9,846 nt of DNA from an uncultured Bacteroides sp. (GTDB lineage Bacteria > Bacteroidota > Bacteroidia > Bacteroidales > Bacteroidaceae). The notes under the pieces are model-generated. The model was not told the DNA's origin, did not search any database, and worked only from the letters and a program-made list of their open reading frames with translations. How positions within the stretch are numbered: the first letter of the stretch is position 1; every line of letters starts with the position of its first letter. Positions 1 through 6,735 of the stretch are shown here, one piece after another. The translations under genes and the position numbers were made by a program. The DNA is taken from the NCBI GenBank assembly GCA_900557355.1, contig USSR01000209.1, positions 1-9,846 on the forward strand, given 5' to 3'.

Positions 1-1185
1 CCTGACGCTAACGTCCGTCTGACAAATCTGATAAAATGTGTTTTTGCGCAAACCGGCAAGCAGGTTGTCGTCCTCATCGACGAATACGACGCCCCGCTTC
101 TCGACGTTATCCACGAAGAAAAGAATCTTCCCGTGCTTCGGGATGTGATGCGCAATTTCTATAGCCCCCTGAAGGCTTGCGACCCTTATCTACGTTTTGT
201 ATTCCTCACCGGTATCACGAAGTTCTCCCAACTGAGCATCTTCAGCGAGTTGAATAATATCAAGAACATCAGCATGGATGGAACATACGCAGCTATCTGC
301 GGTATTAGCGAAGAAGAAATGCTGACTCAGATGGACAATGATTTGGATTTATTGGCAGCACGTATAGGAATGTCTCGTGAAGAAGCCCTTGCGGAGCTAA
401 AAAATAACTATGACGGCTATCATTTCACCTGGCCTTCGCCCGATATTTACAATCCTTTCAGCCTGTTGAACGCTTTTGCCGACGGTAAGATGGATTCTTA
501 TTGGTTCGGTAGCGGTACACCTACCTATCTGATAGAGATGCTGAATAAGTATCACGTAATCCCTCAACAGATTGGAGGGCGGAAAGCGCTTGCCGAATCG
601 TTTGATGCTCCTACGGAGCGAATTACCAACATTACTCCTTTGCTCTATCAGAGTGGTTATATCACGATAAAGGGATATTCGCCCATTACCCACCTTTATT
701 CGTTGGATATTCCCAACAAAGAGGTGCGCATGGGGTTGATGAAGAGCCTGTTGCCTGGTTATCTGCATCAGTATACTATGGATGGGCTTACTACGGTGGC
801 TCTGTTGTATGAAACTATTTATGAAGAAAGATTGGATGACGGTTTGCGTCTGTTGCAGACTTTCCTTTCTACGATTCCTTATTGCGATAATACTGATTAT
901 GAGGGTCATTACCAGTCGTTGCTCTACACCATTTTCAGTCTGCTGGGCATGTATGTGGATGTGGAAGTGCGCACTCCGCGCGGACGTGTGGATGTGGTGA
1001 TGCGGAGTTTGTCCGCTCTCTATGTGATAGAGTTGAAGTTGGATAAGACGGCCGATGCCGCTATGGAGCAGATTAATCTGAAGAATTATCCCGAACGCTT
1101 TGCGCTGTGCGGTCTGCCGGTGGTGAAGGTGGGGATTAATTTCGATAGCGAGCGGAGGACGCTGGGGGATTGGAAGATAGAGTAA
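1..1185 (+). CDS. AAA-ATPase-like protein with C-terminal PDDEXK nuclease-like domain (5' truncated)
   Basis: The open frame runs in from the left edge, so the first ATG at 133 is internal and not the start. 394 residues are visible. Near the left edge a Walker B-like strand reads VVVLIDEYDAPLLD (window residues 22-35), with the acidic pair D27/E28. The Walker A loop must lie upstream of the window. The middle is typical of the 'AAA-ATPase_like' family (PF09820), and the C terminus fits the linked PDDEXK_9 domain (DUF1703): GRVDVV supplies the Asp (about residue 331) and VIELKL the E-x-K (about 344-346). Such genes are abundant and often multicopy in Bacteroides. Their function is not established, and a defence or mobile-element role is only suggested. 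There is no sign that it belongs to the polysaccharide operon. The product is soluble, with no membrane segments. Family assignment is fairly sure; function is unknown. Confidence 0.88.
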   Translation, partial: PDANVRLTNLIKCVFAQTGKQVVVLIDEYDAPLLDVIHEEKNLPVLRDVMRNFYSPLKACDPYLRFVFLTGITKFSQLSIFSELNNIKNISMDGTYAAICGISEEEMLTQMDNDLDLLAARIGMSREEALAELKNNYDGYHFTWPSPDIYNPFSLLNAFADGKMDSYWFGSGTPTYLIEMLNKYHVIPQQIGGRKALAESFDAPTERITNITPLLYQSGYITIKGYSPITHLYSLDIPNKEVRMGLMKSLLPGYLHQYTMDGLTTVALLYETIYEERLDDGLRLLQTFLSTIPYCDNTDYEGHYQSLLYTIFSLLGMYVDVEVRTPRGRVDVVMRSLSALYVIELKLDKTADAAMEQINLKNYPERFALCGLPVVKVGINFDSERRTLGDWKIE

Positions 1186-1211
1186 TTCGAATCTATAAGC
1201 TCTATTATAAA

Positions 1212-1231
1212 AGTTAAATCAATAAATCTAT
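1212..1231 (+). repeat. 20-bp direct repeat, left copy (flanks MNT-HEPN module)
   Basis: AGTTAAATCAATAAATCTAT occurs here and again, identically, at 2073-2092. The two copies lie just outside the nucleotidyltransferase-HEPN gene pair. The bases flanking each copy differ (A versus C before, G versus T after), so 20 bp is the full exact length. This could be the footprint of the module's insertion or duplication. Confidence 0.7.
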
Positions 1232-1251
1232 GATTATTGAGATAAAAGTTT

Positions 1252-1259
1252 TATTTTTG
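1252..1259 (+). promoter_or_regulatory. candidate Bacteroides -7 promoter element for the MNT-HEPN genes
   Basis: TATTTTTG matches the Bacteroides sigma-ABfr -7 consensus TAnnTTTG exactly and lies 32 bp before the ATG at 1292. No convincing TTTG box is seen about 19-21 bp upstream; ATTATTGA at 1234-1240 is the nearest approach. The site is therefore plausible but half-supported. Confidence 0.4.
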
Positions 1260-1291
1260 TGTAAGAATTAAATGCGTTAATTATATTATCA

Positions 1292-1615
1292 ATGTCAAAT
1301 CGTAAAGAATACATACTGCATTCCATTAAGGAGACAGTAGCGCAAGTTATGCCAACTGGTGCTAAGGTGATTCTTTTTGGGTCTCAGGCTCGAGGAGATG
1401 CTCGTGAAGATTCTGATTGGGACATTCTGATATTGCTTGATAAGGATAAATTGGAAGAAGCCGATCATGATAAATATTCTTATCCTTTATTTGAATTAGG
1501 ATGGCACATTGATGCACAGATTCATCCGCTCCTTTATACCTTTAAGGACTGGTTAAAAAGGAATATTTCTCCTTTTTATAGAAATGTAGAACAAGACGGA
1601 ATAGAATTATGCTAA
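1292..1615 (+). CDS. MNT-type minimal nucleotidyltransferase (antitoxin of MNT-HEPN pair)
   Basis: A 107-residue protein with the nucleotidyltransferase signature GSx10DxD: G30-S31, then D42-W-D44, in the context LFGSQARGDAREDSDWDI. A plausible third carboxylate is D74 in WHIDAQIHP. Size and motif fit the stand-alone minimal nucleotidyltransferases (MntA-like). In characterised MNT-HEPN modules these neutralise the partner HEPN RNase by transferring AMP to it. The gene overlaps the next one by 7 bp (the TAA stop at 1613-1615 lies inside the next gene's first codons, ATGCTAA), which implies translational coupling. The ATG at 1292 is the only sensible start; it has an A+T-rich leader without a clear Shine-Dalgarno sequence. 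The alternative is a housekeeping nucleotidyltransferase, but the HEPN neighbour argues against this. Confidence 0.88.
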   Translation: MSNRKEYILHSIKETVAQVMPTGAKVILFGSQARGDAREDSDWDILILLDKDKLEEADHDKYSYPLFELGWHIDAQIHPLLYTFKDWLKRNISPFYRNVEQDGIELC

Positions 1616-2013
1616 GTATTGATGAGAAAAAAGCAATTATTGATTATCGCAAGCAGAAAGCTTATGACAATTTGAATGAGGCTAAAGAAGTCGCAAAATT
1701 AGGCTTTTGGAATTTGGCAGGTAATCGACTTTACTATTCTGCATTTCATATGGCTTCTGCATTATTATTAGATAAAGGTTTCACTGCTCGTTCTCATAGT
1801 GGTGTCATTCATTTGGTAGGTGCCCAATTTATAGCGAAGGGGCTTTTGGATAAGAGTTATGGGCGTTTGTTTTCTCGGCTTTTTGGATTACGTCAATCTG
1901 GTGATTATGACGATTTGTATGATGCAACAGAAGATGAGGTTTCACCTTATATAGAGAGAACGTTAGTCTTTATTACAGATATGGAAAATCTGATAACTCT
2001 TAAGGAAAAATAA
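1609..2013 (+). CDS. HEPN-domain protein (putative RNase toxin of MNT-HEPN pair)
   Basis: A 134-residue, helix-rich protein. The pattern A-GNRLYYSAFHMASALL (about residues 37-53), then a HSGVIH segment (63-68), then LRQSGDYDDLY (94-104) is typical of the HEPN family (PF05168-like). HEPN proteins paired with MNT proteins are commonly ribonuclease toxins kept inactive by adenylylation. The usual Rx4-6H catalytic motif is not obvious where the conserved late arginine (R95) sits, because R-x3-DY has no following His. Rx6H spacings do occur at R40/H47 and R61/H68, but I cannot say whether they are catalytic. The ATG at 1609 overlaps the upstream stop, and the pair is probably one transcript. The module lies between two copies of a 20-bp repeat, suggesting acquisition as a unit. 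Confidence 0.82.
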   Translation: MLSIDEKKAIIDYRKQKAYDNLNEAKEVAKLGFWNLAGNRLYYSAFHMASALLLDKGFTARSHSGVIHLVGAQFIAKGLLDKSYGRLFSRLFGLRQSGDYDDLYDATEDEVSPYIERTLVFITDMENLITLKEK

Positions 2014-2072
2014 AATTGATAGCGAACTGTAAGCCCTCAAATTAGGATTCAAAAATGCTGCCCCGTCATAAC

Positions 2073-2092
2073 AGTTAAATCAATAAATCTAT
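2073..2092 (+). repeat. 20-bp direct repeat, right copy
   Basis: Identical to 1212-1231. It lies 59 bp after the HEPN stop codon and 78 bp before the preferred deacetylase start. The two copies together enclose the MNT-HEPN pair and its promoter. Confidence 0.7.
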
Positions 2093-2113
2093 TTTCTTTA
2101 GTAGAACATGTTA

Positions 2114-2132
2114 CCGGCTGAAAATCAGTCGG
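2114..2132 (+). promoter_or_regulatory. small hairpin in the leader of the deacetylase gene
   Basis: CCGGCTG, loop AAAAT, CAGTCGG can form a 7-bp stem with one G-U pair. It lies between a possible early ATG (2108) and the preferred start at 2171. There is no following T run, so it is not a typical terminator. It may be a leader structure or simply chance. Confidence 0.3.
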
Positions 2133-2170
2133 AGCAGTCTTTGCACGCAGAAAATAGGACATCCGATAAA

Positions 2171-3034
2171 ATGAACAAAGTAATTAATTTCCATGAACTT
2201 CACGATCCGGTTTGGTTCGAGAAGGTAGTTGTGTACCTGAAAAGCAGGTATACAATGGTTGGCTCCCGGGACTTGTATGAGTATTATTACAACCATACGC
2301 CTTTAAGGAATGCCTGTCTGATAACCGTGGACGACGGACACAGTACATCGTATGATGTGATTTATCCGGTTCTGAAAAAGCATAAAGTTCCCGCAATATT
2401 CTTTGTGTCGCCGGAAATAGCTAAACGGGAAGAGGCTGTTAACTTCTGGTTTCAGGAGATCAGGGGGTATGATGAAGATAAACTAGAAAAGATAGCATTC
2501 GATTTCCTGAATATGACTCCTACTTCTGAAGAAGGAATAAAATCTGTGTTTGATAAGACCTCGATTGACAATATGTGGGAAATAATATCCCGTTATCGTA
2601 AGTTGTATCACGTAGAGCCTAAAGCAGCTATGAATATGACTGTGGAGCAAATCCGGCAGATTGATAAAGAAGGTTTGGTAGAGATAGGAGCCCATACGCT
2701 GACTCATCCTTTCCTGGCAAGGGAAACGGTTGAAAGATCGATGAATGAAATAAAAGGTTCCATCAGTCAGTTGGAAGGATTATTGCAGCATCCCGTCTTG
2801 ACCTTCGCTTATCCTAACGGGCGACCGGTTCTTGATTTTGGTGAGCGGGAAATGCAAATGCTGACCGATACATCCATCAAGTTGGCTTTCTCTACCCGTC
2901 CTCACAATTTCTCACTGTCCGATGATGTCTTTGCCATACCGAGATATGGATTGTCATGCGGTTCGATGAATTTTGTCAGGTTGAAATTGTTTATGGGGAA
3001 GTATTATCCTCTTATTAAGAAATTCTTAAAATAG
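2171..3034 (+). CDS. polysaccharide deacetylase family protein (NodB homology)
   Basis: A probable metal-dependent carbohydrate de-N- or de-O-acetylase. With the ATG at 2171 (287 residues), NodB motif 1 is LITVDDGH (D54 as base, D55 as metal ligand). Motif 2 is GAHTLTHP (H175 and H179 as metal ligands) and the later FAYPNG (about 212-217) corresponds to motif 3. All key residues are present, so it is probably active. A longer frame begins at ATG 2108 (308 residues), but its 21 extra residues are polar with no signal peptide and overlap a hairpin. The protein from M-N-K-V-I-N-F-H looks like the usual start of this family, with AGGA at 2156-2159 upstream. No signal peptide is seen, so it may act in the cytoplasm on a lipid- or nucleotide-linked sugar. 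An ATP-grasp gene starts 5 bp after its stop. Confidence 0.88.
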   Translation: MNKVINFHELHDPVWFEKVVVYLKSRYTMVGSRDLYEYYYNHTPLRNACLITVDDGHSTSYDVIYPVLKKHKVPAIFFVSPEIAKREEAVNFWFQEIRGYDEDKLEKIAFDFLNMTPTSEEGIKSVFDKTSIDNMWEIISRYRKLYHVEPKAAMNMTVEQIRQIDKEGLVEIGAHTLTHPFLARETVERSMNEIKGSISQLEGLLQHPVLTFAYPNGRPVLDFGEREMQMLTDTSIKLAFSTRPHNFSLSDDVFAIPRYGLSCGSMNFVRLKLFMGKYYPLIKKFLK

Positions 3035-3039
3035 AGGGG

Positions 3040-4227
3040 ATGGAAGACGTAAGGCCTGTAAGTGATTTTGCGGATGAATATAAGAAGTGTGAGTCTGTAA
3101 TCGTTTTGGATGGTGCATTTGGCAGCGTATTATCTGTTTGTAAAAATGCCCAATTGAATGGTCTTCAAACATTTGTTGTTTGCATTGATAAAGAATGTTG
3201 TGGCATATATGAAGGCTCACAATATATTACAGCTGTTTACTATTCAACAATTGATTGTTTATTTGAAACTTTTTGTGAAATACGTTTTACTCATCTATTG
3301 AAGGAAAAACCGTTATTGTATTTTACAGCTGACATTTATTGTATGGTTATTAATAAAAATAGAGAATATTATAGCCAAGTCGTAGTTTTATGTTTGCCTT
3401 CTTCTGATATTATTGAAGCTTTTTGTTATAAAGATCATTCAGGATGTATAGCAGAAAAATATGGACTGACTGTTCCCCGTAATATTTCGATTAATGATAT
3501 TCATGATGTGGAAACAGTCTTAAATACATTTATTTTCCCTGTTATATTGAAACCGTTATCTGTTGAAAATCATAAATCTGTTCTTTTTAAATATAAAATA
3601 CTTGAGAGAGGTGAGTTTGTCGCCATGAAAAGTGAGGCTTGGAACTCATTAGCGGGGAATGTATTGTGCCAGGAGTATATTCCTGGAGATGACAGCTCTT
3701 ACTGGTTTTATACGTTCTTTCGGAACGATAAGGGAGATGTTATTGAGTGTATGGGAGAGAAAACAATGCAGTCAAACGGAATAATGGCAATCGGAACTAC
3801 AAAGTTTAATAAAGAATTATCAAAAATATCTCGTGAGTTTCTTGGGAAAATTGGATATATAGGAATTGGTGGAATAGAATACAAAAAGTTTAATAATAAG
3901 TATTATTTCATAGAAATGAGTACCAGAACAGAAGGATTTTTGCCGATTTCAGATATGGCCGGCGTTTCTTGTGCCGATGCTTCTTTTCAATGGTATGTAG
4001 AACATAATGACTCGTATAAAGGGAAATTACAACAGGATGATGTTAGATATATAAGTGTTTTGTCTGTAATTGCAGAAATTCTGAGAAGAAAAAAACTTAA
4101 AATTATTTTTCATTCTATTAATCTGATGTTATATAGAATGAATAGTTCTATTGTGGAATTGTATTTTAAGGACGGTACTTTTGCTCGTCATATTAGGCAG
4201 ATTATAAAGATAAAGATAGGTATTTGA
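3040..4227 (+). CDS. ATP-grasp domain ligase
   Basis: A 395-residue protein with the layout of carbamoyl-phosphate-synthase-type ATP-grasp enzymes. An N-terminal Rossmann-like strand-turn-helix reads VIVLDGAFGSVLSV (about 20-33). The ATP-binding lysine is in FPVILKPLS (K171) and the hinge segment is CQEYIPGDD (about 210-218). The acidic strand is YYFIEMSTR (E292). ATP-grasp enzymes join a carboxylate to an amine or thiol through an acyl-phosphate. The product here is unknown. In the last motif the usual E-x-N has Ser at the Asn position (S294), which may alter metal binding. The gene sits 5 bp behind the NodB deacetylase, so the two are probably co-expressed and may act in sequence on an amino sugar. 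It is visibly more A+T-rich than its neighbours. The GAGGGG before the ATG is too close to be an ordinary ribosome binding site. Confidence 0.78.
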   Translation: MEDVRPVSDFADEYKKCESVIVLDGAFGSVLSVCKNAQLNGLQTFVVCIDKECCGIYEGSQYITAVYYSTIDCLFETFCEIRFTHLLKEKPLLYFTADIYCMVINKNREYYSQVVVLCLPSSDIIEAFCYKDHSGCIAEKYGLTVPRNISINDIHDVETVLNTFIFPVILKPLSVENHKSVLFKYKILERGEFVAMKSEAWNSLAGNVLCQEYIPGDDSSYWFYTFFRNDKGDVIECMGEKTMQSNGIMAIGTTKFNKELSKISREFLGKIGYIGIGGIEYKKFNNKYYFIEMSTRTEGFLPISDMAGVSCADASFQWYVEHNDSYKGKLQQDDVRYISVLSVIAEILRRKKLKIIFHSINLMLYRMNSSIVELYFKDGTFARHIRQIIKIKIGI

Positions 4228-4263
4228 TTATTGATCTTTTACGTGAAAGTTTGAATTAGGTAT

Positions 4264-5598
4264 ATGATTTTAAAGCGAATAATCACAGCATATTGGACAA
4301 TAGGAATATTGCTATATGTTTCCTTTACAGCTGTATTAATAAAGAACCCTGATTTCTTATTAATGCATTTTATGTCTTTGGGTACATTCCTGGTGTTTGC
4401 CATTACGGTGACGGCATCCTACAAGAAAAGAAAGAGATTTTTTACCGGTCAGAATCTGTTTTTTACTGTTCTTACCTGTTTAGTCATTGAAGCTACATTC
4501 TTTCAGTTGGCTTCCTGGTTTATTGATAGGGATTTCTTTGTCTTTTCTAAAGTGGATGCGATGGGATATTACCTGGGGTCTCTAAGAATGAGTAAAATGG
4601 GCATTGCTGAAAGCCTCCGGTATCTATTTCAAAATAATAGTTTTGATGATTGTGGAACTTTTTTATGGGTTACCGCTATATTTCGCATCGTACCGTCTAT
4701 CTTATTCTTAAATTTCTTGTGTTGCATCATGGGAGCTATTTCAGCTTTGATGATGTTCAATATAGGCCGGAGCCTGATGCCCAAGCGCTATGCCTACATG
4801 GCGGCACTTACTTTTTCAATCGCTTCATTTACGGCTCGTCATTGTGTAGGTGTTAACAAGGAAAATGTGACAAGCTTCCTGATACTGGCTGCTTTCTATT
4901 TCTTTTATATCTATTTACGGCGGAAAAACAGGATACATCTTGTCTTTTCATTGTTATTCTCATTGTCCATGCTTCTTTTCAGGGTCCCTGTATCCCTGCT
5001 CTTACTATTCTCTTTGGGATTGACACTCGTTTTGATGTATTCCAAAGGACTGGTCGCCATGATATTTGGAGTATTGTTATCAATAGTAGTCTATTCAAGT
5101 TCATTGTTTGTACTGACTTATGAAAGATATTTGAGGGGTGGAGATACGGAAGCGATTATCGAGCGAAAAATGGAAATGGCAGGTGGAGGAGGAATCGTAA
5201 ATCAGGCAGCCGACTCATTAGCTGCATTTGCCGGCCCCTTCCCCTCTATCATGATGAAGGTCGTAAAATATACCCCTTTCTTTGCTTCCGGGCTTTTGTT
5301 TAGAGCATTGCTTGCCGCTCCTTTTTTTGTAGGCGTATATTTTGCCTTTCGCCATAAATATAAGAGACTTTATCCTCTGATATTTTTCTTTCTTGCCAAT
5401 GCATTAGGAGTGGCTATATCCGTTAAGGGGTTGGAATATCGATTATCTCATCCGCACATGGCTATGATGTATCTGGTAGCTTTTTGGATGTTGGCCAAAT
5501 ATGATTACCACATCGTGAGACATCAATTGCCGGCTATCGTAGTTTCCGGTTGGTTTATCTTGGTAGCAATGATGTGTTTGATATGGAACTTGCGATAG
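4264..5598 (+). CDS. multi-pass membrane protein, candidate polysaccharide polymerase (Wzy-like) or GT-C-like enzyme
   Basis: A 444-residue, strongly hydrophobic protein with roughly ten membrane segments. Clear ones lie near residues 8-27, 34-52, 66-86, 138-165, 177-195, several between about 200 and 290, and more from 340 to 440. No family motif is certain. Two loops stand out: SKVDAMGYYLGSLRMSK (about 94-110), resembling the first-loop acidic 'D..GYY' of GT-C and ArnT-like transferases, and a Gly-rich charged loop around GGDTEAIIERKMEMAGGGG (about 295-315). A late segment reads EYRLSHPHMAMMYLVAFW. The cluster encodes a flippase but no other polymerase in this window, so a Wzy-like role is the best contextual guess. 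It could also be a lipid-linked sugar transferase. The product acts in the inner membrane. The start at 4264 lies 36 bp after the ATP-grasp stop, so it is likely in the same transcript. Confidence 0.7.
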   Translation: MILKRIITAYWTIGILLYVSFTAVLIKNPDFLLMHFMSLGTFLVFAITVTASYKKRKRFFTGQNLFFTVLTCLVIEATFFQLASWFIDRDFFVFSKVDAMGYYLGSLRMSKMGIAESLRYLFQNNSFDDCGTFLWVTAIFRIVPSILFLNFLCCIMGAISALMMFNIGRSLMPKRYAYMAALTFSIASFTARHCVGVNKENVTSFLILAAFYFFYIYLRRKNRIHLVFSLLFSLSMLLFRVPVSLLLLFSLGLTLVLMYSKGLVAMIFGVLLSIVVYSSSLFVLTYERYLRGGDTEAIIERKMEMAGGGGIVNQAADSLAAFAGPFPSIMMKVVKYTPFFASGLLFRALLAAPFFVGVYFAFRHKYKRLYPLIFFFLANALGVAISVKGLEYRLSHPHMAMMYLVAFWMLAKYDYHIVRHQLPAIVVSGWFILVAMMCLIWNLR

Positions 5599-5652
5599 TA
5601 TAGTTCAAAATTGACGTTTATTATTAACTTTATAAAACATAAAAAATAATTT

Positions 5653-6725
5653 ATGAGGACAGCAATACTTTACTCAAAAAACGAAAACTCGACATATAAG
5701 AATATTGGTGATTATATTCAAACAATTGCAGCAGAACAATATTTCGATAATCCCGAGTATGTGAACTTGAAAAAGCTATCAGACTATACTCCTAATGATA
5801 AAACAAAACTAATCATGAATGGATGGTTTACCGCTCATCCTGAACTATGGATGCCTGCTGACAATATTATTCCATTGTTTATCTCGTTCCATATTACTCC
5901 AAGTTGTTATGATACGATACTAAATCAAAAAGGCATAGCCTATCTAAAGAAATGGGAGCCCATAGGATGTAGAGATATTAATACCGTTGAAAAAATATTA
6001 ACAAATTCGGGGGGGGGGTAAATGCTTATTACTCATCCTGTTTAACCTTGACTTTGGGACGGAAATATACTAGTCACGACAGAACAGATGAAGTTTATTT
6101 CGTAGATCCTTATTACCCGTTTGTGAAAAATGAGAAAAATAGAAAATCTTTACTGCCTGTACTGTTCGCTCTTCCTGAATTATTATTTCATGCAAACTGT
6201 ATAAAAAAAATAGCAAAGCGGATTCATTTCACCCCTAATCTGCCGGATAGTTTTAAAAAAATTGAAGCTTTGTTGCGATCAGCATGTTTCTACCGGACAT
6301 ACAAATCCAAATTTACGGATGACTGCTTTATAGGGGCAAACTACATTTGTCACAATGTAAGAATTGATGGTGAGGATAACCGAGATGACCAATTGCTTTT
6401 GGCCAAAGAACTTATTTGCAAGTATGCTTCCGCAAAATGGGTAGTGACTAGCAGAATTCATTGCGCCCTCCCTTGCTTAGGGCTCAATACTCCCGTGATT
6501 TTTACGACTGTGCAAAATGAATCCCATAGTGAAGGGCGATTTAAAGGACTGATTGATTTTTTCAGGGTATGTTATATCAAGGGTAAGACTATCCAAAGCG
6601 ACGACGAGGTGCTTCAATCCATTGGCAAAATAGATACTAAAACTTCCTTTATAAACAAAAATAATCATCTGAAATACGCAGAAAACCTGATACGTGCTTG
6701 TGAACAATTCGCACGGCTTGAATAA
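5653..6725 (+). pseudogene. polysaccharide pyruvyl transferase, frameshifted at a poly-G tract (possibly phase-OFF)
   Basis: Two adjacent frames together make one complete polysaccharide pyruvyl transferase (PS_pyruv_trans, PF04230), which adds pyruvate ketals to sugars. Frame one (5653-6021, 122 codons) has the N-terminal KNIGDYIQTIAA (NIGD at residues 17-20) and GCRDINTVEKIL, then stops at TAA 6019-6021 directly after G10. Frame three continues with VNAYYSSCLTLTLGRKY from 6018 and later WVVTSRIHCALPCLGLNTPVIF, ending at TAA 6723-6725. Conserved residues on both sides of the break show an otherwise intact gene. With G8 or G11 the product would be about 356 or 357 residues, a normal family length. 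As written, the protein is truncated and inactive. The TTG at 6048 is a weak, improbable restart. The flippase starts 10 bp after this gene, so its translation may be affected by the phase state. A sequencing error in the G run is the main alternative. Confidence 0.85.
6009..6018 (+). repeat. homopolymeric G10 tract inside the pyruvyl transferase gene
   Basis: Ten consecutive G residues, preceded by C and followed by TAAATG. It is the longest G run in the window, which is otherwise moderate to low in G+C. The frames before and after it differ by one base: the tract at G10 ends in an immediate stop codon, while G8 or G11 would join the two conserved halves. Such tracts are classical slipped-strand contingency sites in other genera. 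Confidence 0.9.
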
Positions 6726-6735
6726 TGAAGAAAAT

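Noticed and set aside
397..909. 170-codon open frame on the minus strand inside the AAA-ATPase gene
   Set aside because: It is a shadow of a conserved coding region, with low-complexity translation and no motif.
1186..2170. Invertible promoter of the type that controls Bacteroides capsule loci
   Set aside because: The two 20-bp repeats are direct, not inverted, and no pair of long inverted repeats around a promoter is seen in the window.
6009..6021. Programmed ribosomal frameshifting at the G run as the normal way to make the enzyme
   Set aside because: The tract is followed at once by a stop, and no downstream stimulatory stem is evident. G runs are better known as replication-slippage sites. 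Transcriptional slippage cannot be excluded, but nothing visible favours it.
6048..6725. The second half of the pyruvyl transferase as an independent gene from TTG 6048
   Set aside because: It begins in the middle of a conserved family motif (SCLTLTLG), has no ribosome binding site, and the missing N terminus is directly upstream in another frame. It is one split gene.
6694..6735. GTG at 6694 as the flippase start
   Set aside because: It would overlap the previous gene and add 14 polar residues unlike the family. The ATG at 6736 fits the family start and the spacing.
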